DNA from: Deltaproteobacteria bacterium
GTDB lineage: Bacteria > Myxococcota_A > UBA796 > SXON01
Reading direction: 5' to 3'
NCBI GenBank assembly: GCA_014191855.1
Contig: BJHF01000074.1
Span: 1 to 32,435 of the forward strand
Length of the DNA stretch: 32,435 bases
Positions 14,746-22,841 of this stretch are shown piece after piece (positions within the stretch are counted from its first letter, which is position 1; each line of letters begins with the position of its first letter). The translations under genes were made by a program, and so were the position numbers. Under the pieces are notes generated by a model, which ran no database searches, was not told the origin of the DNA, and saw nothing but the letters and a program-made list of their open reading frames with translations.

Positions 14746-15849
14746 TCAGCTCACTCGGGCGACGGCCCAGCGGGCCGCGGCTTCGCCCGTCAGGGGCGCC
14801 AGCTTGAACGCGTGCCCGCTGCACGCCGAAACCACGAGCACGCGCGGCGAGGCCGGCGAGGCTTCGAGGAGGAACTGATCTCCGGGGGCATTCGTGAAGA
14901 AGCAGGTTTCCCCGCGAATACGCCGACCCGGCCCGGGCAGGAACCAGTCACGCAGATGCGCCTCGGTCGTAACGAGCCGGGCCTCGCTCGCCTCGCCGAT
15001 CACGTTCGGATCGTCGCGACCAGGATCGCCGCCGGGCGCTTCCGGAACCTGTCGGTGCATCGCCGCTTTCATCACGCCCCCACCCAGCGCAGGCATGCCA
15101 TATTCCAGGCCAAGATCGCCGAGATACACCCACGCTGGGGTTCGACCCGGGGCGACGTCCATCTCCCAGTAGCCAACATCCTGCCTCGTCGCGATCACGC
15201 GACTCGCGAACTCACGCACCAGCTCTCCCACCCACGGCCCTGCGGTCACGACGACCACCTCCGCACGCAGGGAAACCTCCCCGTCCACTACGATCTTCAC
15301 GCCGCTGCCGTCGTCTTCCAGGGCCGTCACCTTGCCGACCCGCCGCTCCACGCCTCGGGCCTGAAGCCAAGCTTCGAGCCCGCGCACCGTCTCCCCCGCC
15401 GCAATCAGCCCCGCCGAGTGGTCGTGCAGCACGCGCTCCGCGCCGGCAAAACTCATGTGGGGGAAGCGCGCCCGCGCCTCCGCGTCGTCGATCTCCTCCA
15501 CCCGGGAGCCGATGGCTCGAACCGCTTCGGAGTAGGCCGCGATCGGGCCCGTTTCCGGACCCCAGAACACGGCGGAGCCGGGCACCAGCAGCGGCCGCGC
15601 GAGGTCCGCCGCCAACGCCGGCCACAGCTCCCCCTGCGCCCGTTGCATCGCCAGCACCCAGTCTACCGACTCGTACGTGGAGCGGATGATGCGCTCCTCT
15701 CCGTGGCTCGATCCCCGCGAATGTCCCGGCGCGAACTGGTCAACCATGACCACGTCCGCGCCATCGAGCTCACCCGCCAACTGCCACGCCGTGCAAAGCC
15801 CGTTGATGCCCGCGCCAACGACGACCACCTTCGCTTCACGAACGCTCAT
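14746..15849 (-). CDS. FAD-dependent oxidase, sarcosine/N-methylamino-acid oxidase-like (DAO family)
   Basis: A 367-residue flavoprotein resembling monomeric sarcosine oxidase and N-methyltryptophan oxidase, which oxidise secondary amino acids to give imine and H2O2. It shows the FAD-binding VVVVGAGINGL near the N-terminus, the family's RGSSHGEERIIR, the covalent-flavin Cys316 in ETCFFTNAPGD, and SACSGHAFK with Lys349, the residue used for oxygen activation in MSOX. Length is close to the family's 370-390. ATG 15849 overlaps the glk stop as ATGA and has GGGAGGG just upstream, so it is preferred over the ATG 12 nt further up. The substrate cannot be told from sequence. Confidence 0.86.
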   Translation of the reverse strand: MSVREAKVVVVGAGINGLCTAWQLAGELDGADVVMVDQFAPGHSRGSSHGEERIIRSTYESVDWVLAMQRAQGELWPALAADLARPLLVPGSAVFWGPETGPIAAYSEAVRAIGSRVEEIDDAEARARFPHMSFAGAERVLHDHSAGLIAAGETVRGLEAWLQARGVERRVGKVTALEDDGSGVKIVVDGEVSLRAEVVVVTAGPWVGELVREFASRVIATRQDVGYWEMDVAPGRTPAWVYLGDLGLEYGMPALGGGVMKAAMHRQVPEAPGGDPGRDDPNVIGEASEARLVTTEAHLRDWFLPGPGRRIRGETCFFTNAPGDQFLLEASPASPRVLVVSACSGHAFKLAPLTGEAAARWAVARVS

Positions 15850-16787
15850 GCTCCCTCCCAATTCGATTCGTCCATGTTCGCCAGCTCCGCCGCCGCCCCC
15901 AGCAGCCCCAGGTGTGGATGGGTCACCACGAACGCCGGGATCTCTGCGATCGCCGCCCCGACCTTGCCCTTGCCCTCAAAGCGCCGCCGGAAGCTCCCCG
16001 CCGCCAAAATCGGCACGATCCGGGGTGCGATCCCGCCGCACACGTACACGCCCCCCCGCGCCAGGGAGCGCAGCGCCACATTGCCAGCCTCCGCCCCCAA
16101 CAGTTCGGCGAACCACGCCACGACGAGCGGCATCGTCTCCAGAACCTGCCGCGGCGCGCTGGGCTCATTCATCCAGCCGGGCGCGTCCGCCCCGCGCACC
16201 TCCAGCGTGAACCGCGCGAGGTTTACCAGACCCTGGCCCGAAAGCACCTGCTCCCAGCTCGCGCGGCCGTCCCTTGCGATGAGCCAAGCGGCGAACGCCG
16301 CTTCTCGGTCAGTAGCGGGCCCGAACTCCGCGTGCCCTCCCTCCCCGGCCACTACCCGATTCCCGACGACCAGCGCTTCCCCGAGGCCGGTGCCTGCGCC
16401 GATGACGCCGAGACATGCCCCGGATACCACCGCCCCGCCACCGATCTGCACCACGTCCTCCGGTTCGAGGCGCGAGATGCCGCGGGCGGCCGCGTAAAAG
16501 TCGTTCACCAGCCGCACCGGGAACCCGAGGTCGGTCCCGATCGCATCCCCATCCAGCGACCACGGCAGGTTGGTGGCGAGACATTTGTTCCCGAACACCG
16601 GACCCGCGATGCCGAGGCAGGCGGCCGAGGGACCTACGCCGGTGTCGCGCAGCCACGCCTGCAGCACCGCCGCGGCGTCGGCGTGCGCGGCGCTCGCGTA
16701 CGTGCGCACCGTCTCAAGCCGTCGAAGCGTAGGGTCGAAGGCGGCCAACCGCGCGTTCGTGCCGCCGATGTCGCCCACGAGCCACAT
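15846..16787 (-). CDS. glk: Glucokinase
   Basis: A 313-residue ROK-independent (E. coli Glk type) glucokinase that phosphorylates glucose with ATP to glucose-6-phosphate in the cytoplasm. Motifs: phosphate-binding DIGGTNARLA (6-15), CLGIAGPV, TNLPW, LVNDFYAAARG with the catalytic Asp, GAGTGLGEAL and the sugar-binding VVAGEGGHAEFGP. Length is normal. The gene follows the nitroreductase gene by 43 nt; AAAGGAGG lies 13 nt before ATG (long spacing) and TAAGTT 6 nt before it, so it may have its own promoter. Its stop overlaps the flavoprotein start. Confidence 0.94.
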   Translation of the reverse strand: MWLVGDIGGTNARLAAFDPTLRRLETVRTYASAAHADAAAVLQAWLRDTGVGPSAACLGIAGPVFGNKCLATNLPWSLDGDAIGTDLGFPVRLVNDFYAAARGISRLEPEDVVQIGGGAVVSGACLGVIGAGTGLGEALVVGNRVVAGEGGHAEFGPATDREAAFAAWLIARDGRASWEQVLSGQGLVNLARFTLEVRGADAPGWMNEPSAPRQVLETMPLVVAWFAELLGAEAGNVALRSLARGGVYVCGGIAPRIVPILAAGSFRRRFEGKGKVGAAIAEIPAFVVTHPHLGLLGAAAELANMDESNWEGA

Positions 16788-16793
16788 CCGGCC

Positions 16794-16799
16794 AACTTA
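16794..16799 (-). promoter_or_regulatory. Candidate -10 (TAAGTT) before glk
   Basis: TAAGTT ends 6 nt before the glk ATG. An SD-like AAAGGAGG lies just upstream of it but 13 nt from the start codon, so an SD-led transcript from further upstream and a leaderless one from here are both possible. Confidence 0.3.
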
Positions 16800-16807
16800 G
16801 CCTCCTT

Positions 16808-16818
16808 TGAACGGTTCA
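16808..16818. promoter_or_regulatory. 11-bp dyad upstream of glk
   Basis: TGAAC-G-GTTCA is a perfect inverted repeat with one central base in the 43-bp gap between the nitroreductase stop and glk. It could be an operator for the internal glk promoter. It is short and could be chance. Confidence 0.22.
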
Positions 16819-16830
16819 GCCTACACCCCC

Positions 16831-18450
16831 TCACCCCAAATGCCCGTAGGGCTCCACCGTTCGCAGCCGCGGATCGTCAACGAAGCCCCCCACCGTGAAA
16901 TGGTAGATGGTTCGCCAGTCGCTCGCAGCGGGCAAGCCGATGGCGCGATGCGTATCTTCGTCGTAGAAGCAGCCGATCCCCGTGCCCCGGAGCCCATCAC
17001 TCTCGGCTTCCAGGTAGAGCATCTGGCCGATCGCTCCCGCCTCCCAGTGCGCCCGTCGGTAGAACGGCGCGCCGTGTCGCAGGAGCCCGCCCGCGAGGTC
17101 GCAGAGCATCGCGACCGCAAAGGCGCCATCCCCCGCGATGGTCTGGCCGCAGCTCACGGACTGCGAGAGCCCGCGCAGATCCCCACGGCGAATCAGGTAC
17201 AACGGGAGGTCCGGCAGAACGCGCTCCCACTCCCCTTGGAGGTCGAAACTGGACGGGTCAGCGGAGCCACGCAGCAACGCGTACAGGCCGGGGGCGAGGC
17301 CCTCCACGCGGTGGACGAAGACAAACGGCTGAACGCTCGCAGCCCACGGGAAGGCCGTGAACGGGATGCCGCCGGGGAGCAGCCGGCGCATGGTTCGGAG
17401 GAAGTCTTCCCGCCGCATGAAGGTTTTTCCGTCCATGTCCACCGCGCTGCGCCGCTGCCGCACGAGCGTGGCCAGGCTGGAGGGGCGCCGCACGCCCGTG
17501 TCGTCACGCGCAGGGCAGTCCGTGAATTCCGGAGCGGGAACCAAGCGTCGCGTCGCCTCGGCCACCTCGCCGATCACCGGCCACGGGTGGTGCTCGCTCG
17601 CCAGCGGCGAAGCGACCCCAACGCACACCAACTCCGGCAGCATCGGCATCCGGAAGTGCCGCCACTGCGCGAGCGGAAAGGGCTGGTTCGTCGGGAATAC
17701 CACGAGCAGGGCCTCGGGAAGCTCAGCCTCGAAGCCGGACTGCCCAGACACGCCCAGCAGCAGACTGACCGCGCTCTCGGGCACGCTGTCCAGCACCCGA
17801 ACCGCCCACCCGAGGGCCGCGGCCGCCAGGGACACACTCGCGATGGCGTGGCCGAGATCGTGTTGGCAATACCGAAAGGCGCGCTCGCCGTACTTCCACG
17901 ACTCCCGAACGGGGATGGAGGTGAACCCCACGAGGAACGCCCCTGCGGGCAGGTCGGCGGCGATGCGTCGCCATGTTTCGCCGGGCAGCTCGGCGCGCCG
18001 CTCCAGCCCATGAATCAGCGCGCTGTAGTGATACATTGCAGGTGTATCACCGATGTCTCGCAGCGCGCCGCACACCAGATAAGCCTCCGTCGGATGCAGG
18101 TTTCCCGAGGATGGATTCACCCGGAGCGCCCAGCGGGCCTCGCCGGCCTCCTTCCACGCGGAGAGCGCCAGCGAGTAGAAGAACAGCCGCGAGATGGAGT
18201 CCCAATCCGGGGCCTCCGGGGGCGGCACTTCACCGTCCACGATGTCGTCGTACGCCGCATCACGCGGCGACGGGTGGGGATCGAGCAGCACGACGGGCGC
18301 GTGGATGTAGCGCCGGAACGGATCCGGCTGGGACTCCCAGTCCATGTACTGCAGCGAGCGGGCGTAGGCGTAGGGCGCGTGGCGAGACCGCAGGTGGTAC
18401 GCCATGGAAACAGCGGAAGGCTCGTCGGTCACATCGGCCAAGTGAGCCAC
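16831..18450 (-). CDS. Tandem nitroreductase, SagB/ThcOx-type dehydrogenase
   Basis: A 539-residue protein with two nitroreductase-fold halves, as in SagB/ThcOx-family oxidoreductases that use FMN. The first half carries DWESQPDPFRRY (37-48), SRLFFYSLALSAWK (87-100) and the FMN-site motif NPSSGNLHPTEAYL (112-125). The second begins near residue 340 (VRQRRSAVDMDGKTF) and ends with EAGAIGQMLYLEAESDGLRGTGIG. True SagB oxidises azolines in RiPPs, but most family members are orphan enzymes and no YcaO or precursor peptide is visible here. The start is uncertain: GTG 18450 fits homologue length better, while ATG 18405 gives MAYHLRSRH. It heads the operon with glk and is divergent from the M16 genes. 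Confidence 0.85.
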   Translation of the reverse strand: MAHLADVTDEPSAVSMAYHLRSRHAPYAYARSLQYMDWESQPDPFRRYIHAPVVLLDPHPSPRDAAYDDIVDGEVPPPEAPDWDSISRLFFYSLALSAWKEAGEARWALRVNPSSGNLHPTEAYLVCGALRDIGDTPAMYHYSALIHGLERRAELPGETWRRIAADLPAGAFLVGFTSIPVRESWKYGERAFRYCQHDLGHAIASVSLAAAALGWAVRVLDSVPESAVSLLLGVSGQSGFEAELPEALLVVFPTNQPFPLAQWRHFRMPMLPELVCVGVASPLASEHHPWPVIGEVAEATRRLVPAPEFTDCPARDDTGVRRPSSLATLVRQRRSAVDMDGKTFMRREDFLRTMRRLLPGGIPFTAFPWAASVQPFVFVHRVEGLAPGLYALLRGSADPSSFDLQGEWERVLPDLPLYLIRRGDLRGLSQSVSCGQTIAGDGAFAVAMLCDLAGGLLRHGAPFYRRAHWEAGAIGQMLYLEAESDGLRGTGIGCFYDEDTHRAIGLPAASDWRTIYHFTVGGFVDDPRLRTVEPYGHLG

Positions 18451-18550
18451 GTCGGGGTGATCATGGCCCGAACTATCGCAGGACGCAAAGTCGGGGGGCG
18501 ATCCCCACTACCGCGCGTGTACAGTCCCGCCGCCCAGGGGGCCGCCGCGC

Positions 18551-18556
18551 TACCCT
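18551..18556 (+). promoter_or_regulatory. Candidate -10 (TACCCT), leaderless
   Basis: TACCCT ends 7 nt before ATG 18564, with no Shine-Dalgarno in between. Confidence 0.35.
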
Positions 18557-18563
18557 GACGGCG

Positions 18564-19877
18564 ATGTTGTTCGTCGCGCTCGAGCTGCTCGTCGCCGCGC
18601 CCGCGGAGGCGTTGGAGCTGCCCGATGCCCCGAGCTTCGCCACAAGCCGCGAAACGATTACGACGGCGTCGGGCCTCAGGGTCGTACTCGCGCCCGAGCC
18701 AGGCGCCGCGCAAGTCACGGCGCAGTGGCTCTTCGACGCCGGCGCGAACGACGACGACGCGGCGCACGCAGGGCTGGCGCACCTCGTAGAGCACCTCGCC
18801 TTCGGGCCGCTCGGTGGGGTCGATCTCCCCGATTACGACGCCCGGCTTGGCGCCCTGGGCGGGAGCTCGGATGGCTGGACGGATCGGGAGCGGAGCGGGC
18901 TCGGCGCCATGGTGCCGACGGTCGTCCCGGGAGCCGCCGCGGCGCTGGTCCAGTTGGAGGCGGACCGCTGGGAGCGCCTGGTGATCGACGCGCAGGGAAT
19001 CGAGAAGCAGCGTCGTATCGTCCACCAGGAACTGGCCGAAACCCTCGATCTCGCCCACGGCCCCGACCGGGCCTGGCTCGACACCCTGCTCTGGGCCGGC
19101 GGCGAACCGTGGAGCCGACACCCCCAAAGTCCGCCCAGCGAAGCGGCGACAGTCGAGGAGGCGAAGGCGAAGTGGGGCCACATGCGCGCCCGCGCGGTTC
19201 TGGTTTTCGCCGGCGGATTTGAGATCGAGCCCGTTCGCGCGGCGGTAATGGCCGCGTTCGCCGGGGAGCCTGTGCTCGCGGCGCTCCCGCGTGGCCCCGG
19301 CGGGGGGCTCGGAGAACCCGGCTGCGAACCGGGAGCGCCCGCGGTGCGGTGGCGGAAGGGCGATGTTGCCGAGGGCGCGTTGTACGTGGCGTGGCCGGTG
19401 CCCGGGCGAGGGTCCGGCGACCGGCTGGCGCTGGAGGCGATCGCGCGGTGGATGGGCGGGGCGCGGGTCTCTGTCGGCGAAGGCTGCGGCGAGCTGGTCG
19501 TGGAACGTCGAGGGGGATGGTGGCGAATCGGGGAGCATGCGGCCTCGATCCGGCGGGCGGTGACGGGGCTCGGGCGGCAGGGGATCGACGCCGCGACGCT
19601 CCGGCGACTGCAAACGGCGCAGCTCACCGACCTCGCGCGGGCGAACGGGCTGCTCGACCTTCGCGCGCGGATCCTCGGGGCGTGCGCGCTGACGCCCACG
19701 ATCCCGGGCTGCCTGGACCGCGAGGCCGAAGGCTGGCTCGCGCTCACCGTCGAGGACACCCGCCGCGCTGCGGCGCGCTGGCTCTTCCCCGAAGCCTCGA
19801 CCACCCTGGCCGTGATGCCGCCCGATACCGAGTTTGGCCCGCCCATCCCCGGGATGCGGCGCTGGGGCGGGCCTTGA
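18564..19877 (+). CDS. M16 zinc peptidase, catalytic partner
   Basis: A 437-residue secreted or periplasmic M16 metallopeptidase with a short signal peptide (MLFVALELLVAAPAEA). The inverted zinc motif is intact: HLVEH with His73, Glu76 and His77, and a third ligand Glu156 in RRIVHQE about 79 residues later. The C-terminal half is a second M16 domain of the usual alpha/beta type. Family members cleave short or unfolded peptides and often work as catalytic/non-catalytic pairs. The longer open frame starting at 17973 was rejected because it runs through the divergent gene and lacks a signal peptide. The stop overlaps the next start (TTGA). Confidence 0.88.
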   Translation: MLFVALELLVAAPAEALELPDAPSFATSRETITTASGLRVVLAPEPGAAQVTAQWLFDAGANDDDAAHAGLAHLVEHLAFGPLGGVDLPDYDARLGALGGSSDGWTDRERSGLGAMVPTVVPGAAAALVQLEADRWERLVIDAQGIEKQRRIVHQELAETLDLAHGPDRAWLDTLLWAGGEPWSRHPQSPPSEAATVEEAKAKWGHMRARAVLVFAGGFEIEPVRAAVMAAFAGEPVLAALPRGPGGGLGEPGCEPGAPAVRWRKGDVAEGALYVAWPVPGRGSGDRLALEAIARWMGGARVSVGEGCGELVVERRGGWWRIGEHAASIRRAVTGLGRQGIDAATLRRLQTAQLTDLARANGLLDLRARILGACALTPTIPGCLDREAEGWLALTVEDTRRAAARWLFPEASTTLAVMPPDTEFGPPIPGMRRWGGP

Positions 19878-21040
19878 GTCCGCTCGCTCTCGTGCTGCTC
19901 CCCACCCTCAACGAGGGCCCCCTCGCGCGCGTCGAGCTCTCGATGCGACGCGAGGAGAATGCGGCGCTCAACGAACCGTTGATCGGCGTGCTCGTCGAGG
20001 GGATGGGCGCCCGCTTGCGTGCGGACCCGCGGGTGCTGGATGGCGGCGTACGCGTAGACGCCGGTTGCTCGTCCGCGCGGTGTATCCTGGCGTTGGATGG
20101 GCTGGCGTCGGGAGTGGACGCGGCGCTCCCCGCGCTGGCGGAGGCGCTCGCCGGCCCCGCGGTGAAGGTGCGTGGCCCCACGGTCAGGGCGCTGAAGCGA
20201 CAGTGGCGAGGTGCGTGGCGGGTGCCGCCGCGGTTGCTGGACGCCGGGCTGCGGGGCGAACCGGGCGCCGCCGGCCCCAAACCGCGCTTTCGACCACGCG
20301 ACCTGCGCGCCGCGTGGGGGGCGCTCGTCGCACCCGGCGTGTGGTCGGAGCTGGCCGCGGCCGGCGCGTACGACGAGGCGGCGGTGCGAAGCGCGGCGAT
20401 CGGCTTGGGTTGGAGCGCCAGTGTGCCCGCCCTTCCGTCGTCCCCGTCCAGCGGCACGCTTGAGTCTGCCCCTTCCAACCTCCCCTCCCCTGCCCTCACG
20501 CTCGTGGACTGGCCCGGCGCGACCCGCGCCCAGATCGGGCTCGCCTGGGCGCACACGGACGCCGACGCGGTGCGCGAGCGGCTCCTCGCCGGCGACTTCC
20601 AGTCGTCGCTGGTCCAACGGCTCCGAGAACGGGATGCGTTCACCTACGACGTCACGCCCGAGTTCGGCCCTACTTGGGCCGGTGCCTCCTTCGACGTCGC
20701 GACGGACGCCGCCATCCCCGCCCTCACTGCGGCGCTCTCCGAGGTTTCTCATCTTGAAGCCACCGATCCCGCCACGATCGCCGGCGCCACGCTGCGCCAG
20801 CAGTCCGCCCTCGCCGGCCTCGATGACACCCTCGCCGGCCGCCTCGCGCTCCGTCACCTCCCCCCGGCGCCCAGTGAGCCTCCGCTCGCGCTCGCGCCCG
20901 TCGACCTCTTGCGGGTGGTGGTAATCGGCGACGCCGAGCTGCTTGAAGGCCCGCTGCGCGCCAGTTTTCCCGCGTTCCCGCTCACGAAGATCGACCGCTG
21001 TACGCTGATGTACGCGGGGCCGTGCCCGCCTTCGTGGTGA
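19874..21040 (+). CDS. M16-like protein, non-catalytic partner
   Basis: A 388-residue protein that starts at TTG 19874, overlapping the previous TGA as TTGA; no other start fits the signal-like MSPLALVLLPTL. It follows the M16 fold (ARVELSMRREENAALNEPL; LTLVDWPGATRAQIGLAWAHTD; SSLVQRLRERDAFTYDV), but the HxxEH motif is absent. This matches the inactive subunit of heterodimeric M16 enzymes such as mitochondrial processing peptidase or Sphingomonas SPH2681/2682. Strict coupling suggests equal amounts of both subunits. The central region around residues 110-180 is degenerate and Ala/Pro-rich. Confidence 0.8.
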   Translation: MSPLALVLLPTLNEGPLARVELSMRREENAALNEPLIGVLVEGMGARLRADPRVLDGGVRVDAGCSSARCILALDGLASGVDAALPALAEALAGPAVKVRGPTVRALKRQWRGAWRVPPRLLDAGLRGEPGAAGPKPRFRPRDLRAAWGALVAPGVWSELAAAGAYDEAAVRSAAIGLGWSASVPALPSSPSSGTLESAPSNLPSPALTLVDWPGATRAQIGLAWAHTDADAVRERLLAGDFQSSLVQRLRERDAFTYDVTPEFGPTWAGASFDVATDAAIPALTAALSEVSHLEATDPATIAGATLRQQSALAGLDDTLAGRLALRHLPPAPSEPPLALAPVDLLRVVVIGDAELLEGPLRASFPAFPLTKIDRCTLMYAGPCPPSW

Positions 21041-21054
21041 ACCGCCGACCGCGT

Positions 21055-21060
21055 GATAAC
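21055..21060 (+). promoter_or_regulatory. Candidate -10-like GATAAC, leaderless
   Basis: GATAAC ends 8 nt before ATG 21069, inside the 28-bp gap after the M16 partner gene. It suggests the M2 peptidase gene can be transcribed separately from the M16 pair. Confidence 0.35.
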
Positions 21061-21068
21061 CGCCGCGG

Positions 21069-22841
21069 ATGCTGCTCCTCGCCCTCTCCGCCTACGCCGC
21101 CGATCCCTCCGCCCAAGCCTTCCTGGATCAGTACGACTCCATCGTGAGCCGGCTCTACACCCTGGACGCGAACGCGAGCTGGGACGCGGGCACGAACGTC
21201 ACCGACCGCAACGAGGGCCGCGCCACCGCCGCGAGCCAGGCCAGCGCCGCCTTCGTGGGTGATCCGCTGATCATCGCCTCCGCCCGCGCGTGGAAAGCGC
21301 GCTCTGCCGAGCTTACCCCGCTCCAACGTCGGCAGATCGACGCGATCCTCTACGCGGGCGGCGAGGCCCCGGGCGACCAGACGGAGCTCGTGAACGCGCG
21401 TTTGTCGGCCGAGACGGCGCTTCGCGGGGTGCAGGATGCCTTCGAGTATTGCCTGGAGGCGCGGGTGGAAGGCAAGTGCCCGCATCCGCTGTCCGCGAAC
21501 GACATCGACGAGAAGATCCGCACGTCTGTGGATCCGGCAGAGCGCCTCGCGGTGTGGACGGCCGCCAAGGAGATCGGCGTGCCGCTCAAAACCGGGCTGG
21601 CCGAGCTGCGCGACCTCCGAAACGATGTTGCGCGAAAGAGCGGATACACCTCCTACTTCGATTATCAGGTGTCGGAATACGGGATGAGCGCCGACGAGAT
21701 GATGGCGTTCCTCGACAAGCTCAACACGGACATGGCGCCGCTGTACAAGGAGCTGCACACGTGGACGAAGCGGCAATTGGCGGCAAAATACAAGCAGCCC
21801 GTCCCCGCGGGGGACATTCCCGCCGAGTGGTTGCCAAACCGATGGGGCCAGGAGTGGGGCGGCCTTGTGGGGAGCGCCGATCTCGACCCCTACTTCAAGG
21901 ACAAGAAACCCGAGTGGATCGTCCAGAGCGCAGAGTCGTTCTTCGTCTCCATGGGCTTCCCCAAGCTGCCCCAGAGCTTCTGGGACAAAAGCGACCTCTA
22001 TCCGGTGCCCGCGGGCCAGACGCGGCACAAGAACAGCCACGCTTCCGCTTGGCATGTGGACCTCAACCAGGACATCCGCTCGCTCATGAGCGTGGAGCCC
22101 AACGCCGAGTGGTTCGGCACCTCCCACCATGAGCTTGGCCACATTTACTACTACATGAGCTACACGCGGCCCGAAGTGCCGCTCACGCTTCGTCGCGGTG
22201 CGAACCGGGCGTTCCACGAGGGGATCGGGGAGCTGGCCAACGTGGCCGCGTTCCAGGTGCCGTACCTGAAGCAGACCGGCGTGGTGCCCAAGAACTACAA
22301 GGTCAACCCCATCGACTCCCTACTCAAGGAGGCCTTGGAGCAGACCGTCGCGTTCGTGCCCTTCGCCACCGGCACCATGAGCCGCTTCGAGTACGAGCTG
22401 TACGAGAAGAACCTCCCCGCCGACCAGTTCCAGACGCGCTGGTGGAGCATCGTCAGCCAATATCAAGGAATCGCGGTGCCGAACCCGGCCCGCCTCACCG
22501 ACCCGACGTTGTGCGATGCTTGCACCAAGACGCACATCATCGACGACCCGGCGCAATACTACGACTACGCGCTGGCCACGGTGATCAAGTACCAGCTCCA
22601 CGAACACATTGCCAAAGAGATCCTCAAGCAGGATCCCCACGCCTGCAACTACTACGGCAGCAAGGAAGCGGGCGCGTTCATCAAGTCGATCCTGGAGAAG
22701 GGCGCGACGGAGGACTGGCGCACGGTGCTCAAGGGTGCCACCGGCGAAGAGCTGAGCACACGGGCCATGGTCGCCTACTTCGAGCCGCTGCGGAAGTGGC
22801 TCGTCGCGGAGAACAAAAAGCCCCAACCGAAGGCGAAGTAG
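21069..22841 (+). CDS. Peptidase M2 (angiotensin-converting-enzyme-like peptidyl-dipeptidase)
   Basis: A 590-residue zinc peptidase of clan MA. It has a very short signal peptide (MLLLALSAYA-ADP). The family core is intact: HHELGHIYYY with His354, Glu355 and His358, then RRGANRAFHEGIGE with the third ligand Glu384, the arrangement seen in ACE (HHEMGH ... RRGANPGFHEAIGD). Length equals one ACE catalytic domain. The enzyme would remove dipeptides from peptide C-termini in the periplasm or outside the cell. It follows the M16 pair by 28 nt and touches the next lipoprotein gene with no gap, so a peptide-degradation operon is likely. A Lys-rich tail (KKPQPKAK) ends the protein. Confidence 0.93.
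   Translation: MLLLALSAYAADPSAQAFLDQYDSIVSRLYTLDANASWDAGTNVTDRNEGRATAASQASAAFVGDPLIIASARAWKARSAELTPLQRRQIDAILYAGGEAPGDQTELVNARLSAETALRGVQDAFEYCLEARVEGKCPHPLSANDIDEKIRTSVDPAERLAVWTAAKEIGVPLKTGLAELRDLRNDVARKSGYTSYFDYQVSEYGMSADEMMAFLDKLNTDMAPLYKELHTWTKRQLAAKYKQPVPAGDIPAEWLPNRWGQEWGGLVGSADLDPYFKDKKPEWIVQSAESFFVSMGFPKLPQSFWDKSDLYPVPAGQTRHKNSHASAWHVDLNQDIRSLMSVEPNAEWFGTSHHELGHIYYYMSYTRPEVPLTLRRGANRAFHEGIGELANVAAFQVPYLKQTGVVPKNYKVNPIDSLLKEALEQTVAFVPFATGTMSRFEYELYEKNLPADQFQTRWWSIVSQYQGIAVPNPARLTDPTLCDACTKTHIIDDPAQYYDYALATVIKYQLHEHIAKEILKQDPHACNYYGSKEAGAFIKSILEKGATEDWRTVLKGATGEELSTRAMVAYFEPLRKWLVAENKKPQPKAK

Noticed and set aside
16808..16818. LexA box upstream of glk
   Set aside because: Shares GTTCAG but the preceding ten bases fit the M. 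xanthus consensus poorly, and glk is not an SOS gene.
18833..20857. 674-codon minus-strand open frame opposite the M16 pair
   Set aside because: Low-complexity Arg/Ser/Pro translation typical of high-GC antisense frames; the plus strand has HxxEH and M16 folds.
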